Of a stretch of DNA of 14,240 nt, positions 12,149-14,240 are shown one piece after another. Under the pieces are notes generated by a model. That model did not search any database and was not told the origin of the DNA. It was given only the letters and a program-made list of their open reading frames with translations. The translations under genes were made by a program, and so were the position numbers. Every line of letters begins with the position of its first letter. Position 1 is the stretch's first letter. The stretch is from Campylobacterota bacterium (GTDB lineage Bacteria; Campylobacterota; Campylobacteria; Campylobacterales; SZUA-545), in NCBI GenBank assembly GCA_003561815.1, contig PWVP01000241.1, forward strand, positions 1-14,240, given 5' to 3'.

Positions 12149-14240
12149 ATGCGAATCGTGGGACTGGTTCTTGTCTCGGTGTGGGCACTCTGGGCGCTGG
12201 AGTCGGCGCTGGAGTCGGTAAGTATCGATCTAAAATGGCATCATCAAGCGCAGTTTGCAGGCTACTATGTGGCCAAAGAGCGGGGGTTTTATGAGGCAGA
12301 GGGGCTTTCCGTCACGCTCCATGAGCGGACCCAGGGCGAGGATAATGTCCGGCGGGTTTTAGAGGGCCAGACAGACTACGCCATCACCGACACCTCCATC
12401 ATCCTGCGCTATCTACAGGGCGATCCGGTGGTGCTGATCGCGCCGATCTTTCAGTACTCGCCGCTGGTTTTTCTCACCCTCGAAGAGAGCGGCCTCAAGC
12501 GCCCTGGCGATCTGCGCGGCAAGCGGGTGATGCTCTATGAGGATGGGCTGGAGGGGATTCCGCTTAAGCTGATGCTTAAGATGGAGGGGCTCACCCTCGA
12601 TGATCTCACGCTTCAGCCGCCTAGCTTTGATCACAACGATCTCGCCTCCGGCCGCACCGACGCGCTTTTTGCCTACTCGACCAATGAGCCCTTTTTGCTC
12701 CAGCAGCAGGGGGTCGCCACCCACACCATCGACCCTAAAAGCTACGGTATCAACTTCTATGAGGATATCCTCTTCACCTCTCGTCAGGAGGCGATGCTCC
12801 ACCCTGAGCGGGTGAACAAGATTCGCCGCGCCACACTCAAGGGGTGGGCCTGGGCACTGGAGAACCCCGAAGAGACCCTCGATCTGATGATCGAGCACTA
12901 CAGCCCGAAAAAGTCCCGCGAAGCGCTGGCGTATGAGCTAGAGGGGGTGCGTCAGCTCATCCGCCCGGAGATTTTTGAGATCGGCCAGATTAACCGAACC
13001 AAAATGAGCGCCATCGCCGATAGCCTGGTCGATCTGGGGCTAATCGCGCCAGACTACAATCTAGAGGGGCTCATCTTCGATCCCCAGGCCAAGCAGACGC
13101 CGCTGGCACTGAGCGAGGAGGAGCTGGCGTTTTTAGCGGCCAATCCGCGCATTCGCATGGGGATCGATATCGATTGGGCGCCGTTTGAGTATGTGGATGA
13201 AGATGGGGTGCATCAAGGGATCGCCGCAGACTACATGAGGCTGATCGGCCAGCGGCTCGGGATCGAGCTGCTACCCCAAAGCGATCTAAACTGGCAGGAG
13301 ACGCTACAGGCGGCCCAGGATCGGCAGCTGGATATCTTCTCCTGTGCGGTAGCCACCCCACAGCGCGAAGAGTATATGCGCTTTAGCACACCGTATCTCT
13401 CCTTTCCGATGGTGATCGCCACCGATGAGACCATCAGCCACCTGCGCGATCCAGCCGATCTCATCGGGCGCAGCGTGGGGGTGGTCGAGGGCTACGCCTC
13501 GCACGATATCCTCTCTTTAGGCTACCCGGAGCTGACCATCGTACCGTTTGAGACGGTCGGTGCGGGGCTGAGCGCCCTCTCGCGCGGGGAGATCTACGCC
13601 TTCGTGGATAATCTGGGCACCATCAGCCACGAGATTCGCACCCGCAGTTTGAGCAACCTCAAAATCTCGGGCCATCTGCCCCACCGCTTCGATCTCTCCA
13701 TCGGTGTACGCGATGACTGGCCGCTTCTGGCCTCTGCGATCGAAAAGGCGCTTGAGAGCATCACCCCTAAAGAGCACGATGATATCTACCACCGCTGGAT
13801 CCAGCTGCGCTACACCACCGAAAAGGACTACACCCTGCTCTGGCAGGTGGCTGCAGGGGCGCTTCTGATAGTGGGTGCGATCGCCTGGTGGAACCGCCGT
13901 CTGGTGTGCGAAGTCAAGCGGCGCAAGGAGGCCGAGGAGCGGTTTCGCGCCCTAAGCGAATCCACCTTCCAGGCAATCGGCGTCCACCGCGATGGACAGA
14001 TTCTGGAGGTCAACCGCGCGGCCGAGGAGATCTTTGGCTACAGCCGTGAGGAGCTGGTGGGCATGAACCCGCTCGTCCTCTTTACCCCCGAGGGGCAGCA
14101 GGTGGTCACCGAGCAGATCCGTGCTGGCAGCGAGGAGCGCTACGAAGCGATCGCGCGACACAAAGCCGGACACAGCTTCCCCGTGGAGCTGCACGCGCGC
14201 AATGCGCTCTTCGAGGGCCAACCCGCCCGGGTCACTTCGA
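12149..14240 (+). CDS. Receptor with THI5-like and SBP3 binding domains plus PAS, partial
   Basis: Open to the right edge: 697 codons without a stop. The ATG at 12149 has AAAGG (12137-12141) seven bases upstream; an ATG at 12117 is in another frame. After a hydrophobic signal segment (about 1-24), residues 27-250 form an NMT1/THI5-like binding domain, recognised by LKWHHQAQFAGYYVAKERGFY and GQTDYAITDTS (key: AGYYVAKE). Residues about 335-555 form a second, family-3 solute-binding domain (MGIDIDWAPFEYVDEDG, DIFSCAVATPQRE, FSTPYLSFP). A membrane helix follows (about 563-583), then a charged linker and a PAS domain from about 599 (AAEEIFGYSREELVG). This architecture usually continues into a histidine kinase or GGDEF/EAL domain, which lies outside the window. 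It should sense two small ligands in the periplasm, perhaps pyrimidine-like for the first and amino-acid-like for the second, but neither ligand can be read from sequence. Confidence 0.9.
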   Translation, partial: MRIVGLVLVSVWALWALESALESVSIDLKWHHQAQFAGYYVAKERGFYEAEGLSVTLHERTQGEDNVRRVLEGQTDYAITDTSIILRYLQGDPVVLIAPIFQYSPLVFLTLEESGLKRPGDLRGKRVMLYEDGLEGIPLKLMLKMEGLTLDDLTLQPPSFDHNDLASGRTDALFAYSTNEPFLLQQQGVATHTIDPKSYGINFYEDILFTSRQEAMLHPERVNKIRRATLKGWAWALENPEETLDLMIEHYSPKKSREALAYELEGVRQLIRPEIFEIGQINRTKMSAIADSLVDLGLIAPDYNLEGLIFDPQAKQTPLALSEEELAFLAANPRIRMGIDIDWAPFEYVDEDGVHQGIAADYMRLIGQRLGIELLPQSDLNWQETLQAAQDRQLDIFSCAVATPQREEYMRFSTPYLSFPMVIATDETISHLRDPADLIGRSVGVVEGYASHDILSLGYPELTIVPFETVGAGLSALSRGEIYAFVDNLGTISHEIRTRSLSNLKISGHLPHRFDLSIGVRDDWPLLASAIEKALESITPKEHDDIYHRWIQLRYTTEKDYTLLWQVAAGALLIVGAIAWWNRRLVCEVKRRKEAEERFRALSESTFQAIGVHRDGQILEVNRAAEEIFGYSREELVGMNPLVLFTPEGQQVVTEQIRAGSEERYEAIARHKAGHSFPVELHARNALFEGQPARVTS

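Overview
The window is a compact, bacterial, roughly 55-60% GC stretch (by eye) with twelve real protein genes and almost no free space. The largest gene-free gap is 268 bases. I see no rRNA, tRNA, CRISPR array, insertion sequence or convincing intrinsic terminator. The protein set is Gram-negative: a TonB-dependent receptor, a probable outer-membrane beta-barrel protein and a DksA. The 117-residue DksA, the THI5-like/SBP3/PAS receptor, the PAS kinase with an HQ-x-x-QPL H-box and the lack of recognisable -35 boxes all resemble Campylobacterota (Epsilonproteobacteria). If so, this is an unusually GC-rich member. That assignment is inference from remembered family features, not from a search.

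Layout. (1) 1-716 (+): the end of an ArsB arsenite efflux pump. (2) 765-2084 (+): a cytoplasmic protein with four CBS domains and a diguanylate cyclase domain. (3) 3607-2088 (-): a two-gene operon of a probable outer-membrane barrel protein followed by a CPBP-family membrane protease; it converges on the cyclase with 3 bases between. (4) 3682-3867 (+): a 61-residue coiled-coil protein whose end overlaps the end of the next gene. (5) 6571-3845 (-): a CHASE-PAS-PAS-PAS histidine kinase with no receiver domain. (6) 6572-6839: a divergent regulatory region with a long, possibly structured leader. (7) 6840-9367 (+): a BtuB-like TonB-dependent receptor joined by a TAATG stop/start to a six-helix membrane protein of unknown function. 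(8) 9717-9364 (-): DksA. (9) 12037-9779 (-): an apparent operon of MntA antitoxin, HepT toxin and glycogen synthase glgA. (10) 12149 to the window end (+): a receptor with two different periplasmic binding domains, one membrane helix and a PAS domain, cut by the window edge.

Working together: the region is rich in signalling (cyclic di-GMP synthesis, two membrane sensors, DksA) placed among envelope functions (arsenite export, TonB uptake, an outer-membrane protein, a membrane protease). The most notable local features are the HepT-MntA module, which sits directly ahead of glgA behind a perfect extended -10 promoter that should give a leaderless mRNA; two divergent promoter pairs with the same back-to-back geometry; a strong excess of the octamer GCGATCGC; and the receptor leader. 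I found no wholly new multi-gene system. The best candidates for something undescribed are the receptor/membrane-protein pair with its leader, and the toxin-antitoxin/glgA operon.
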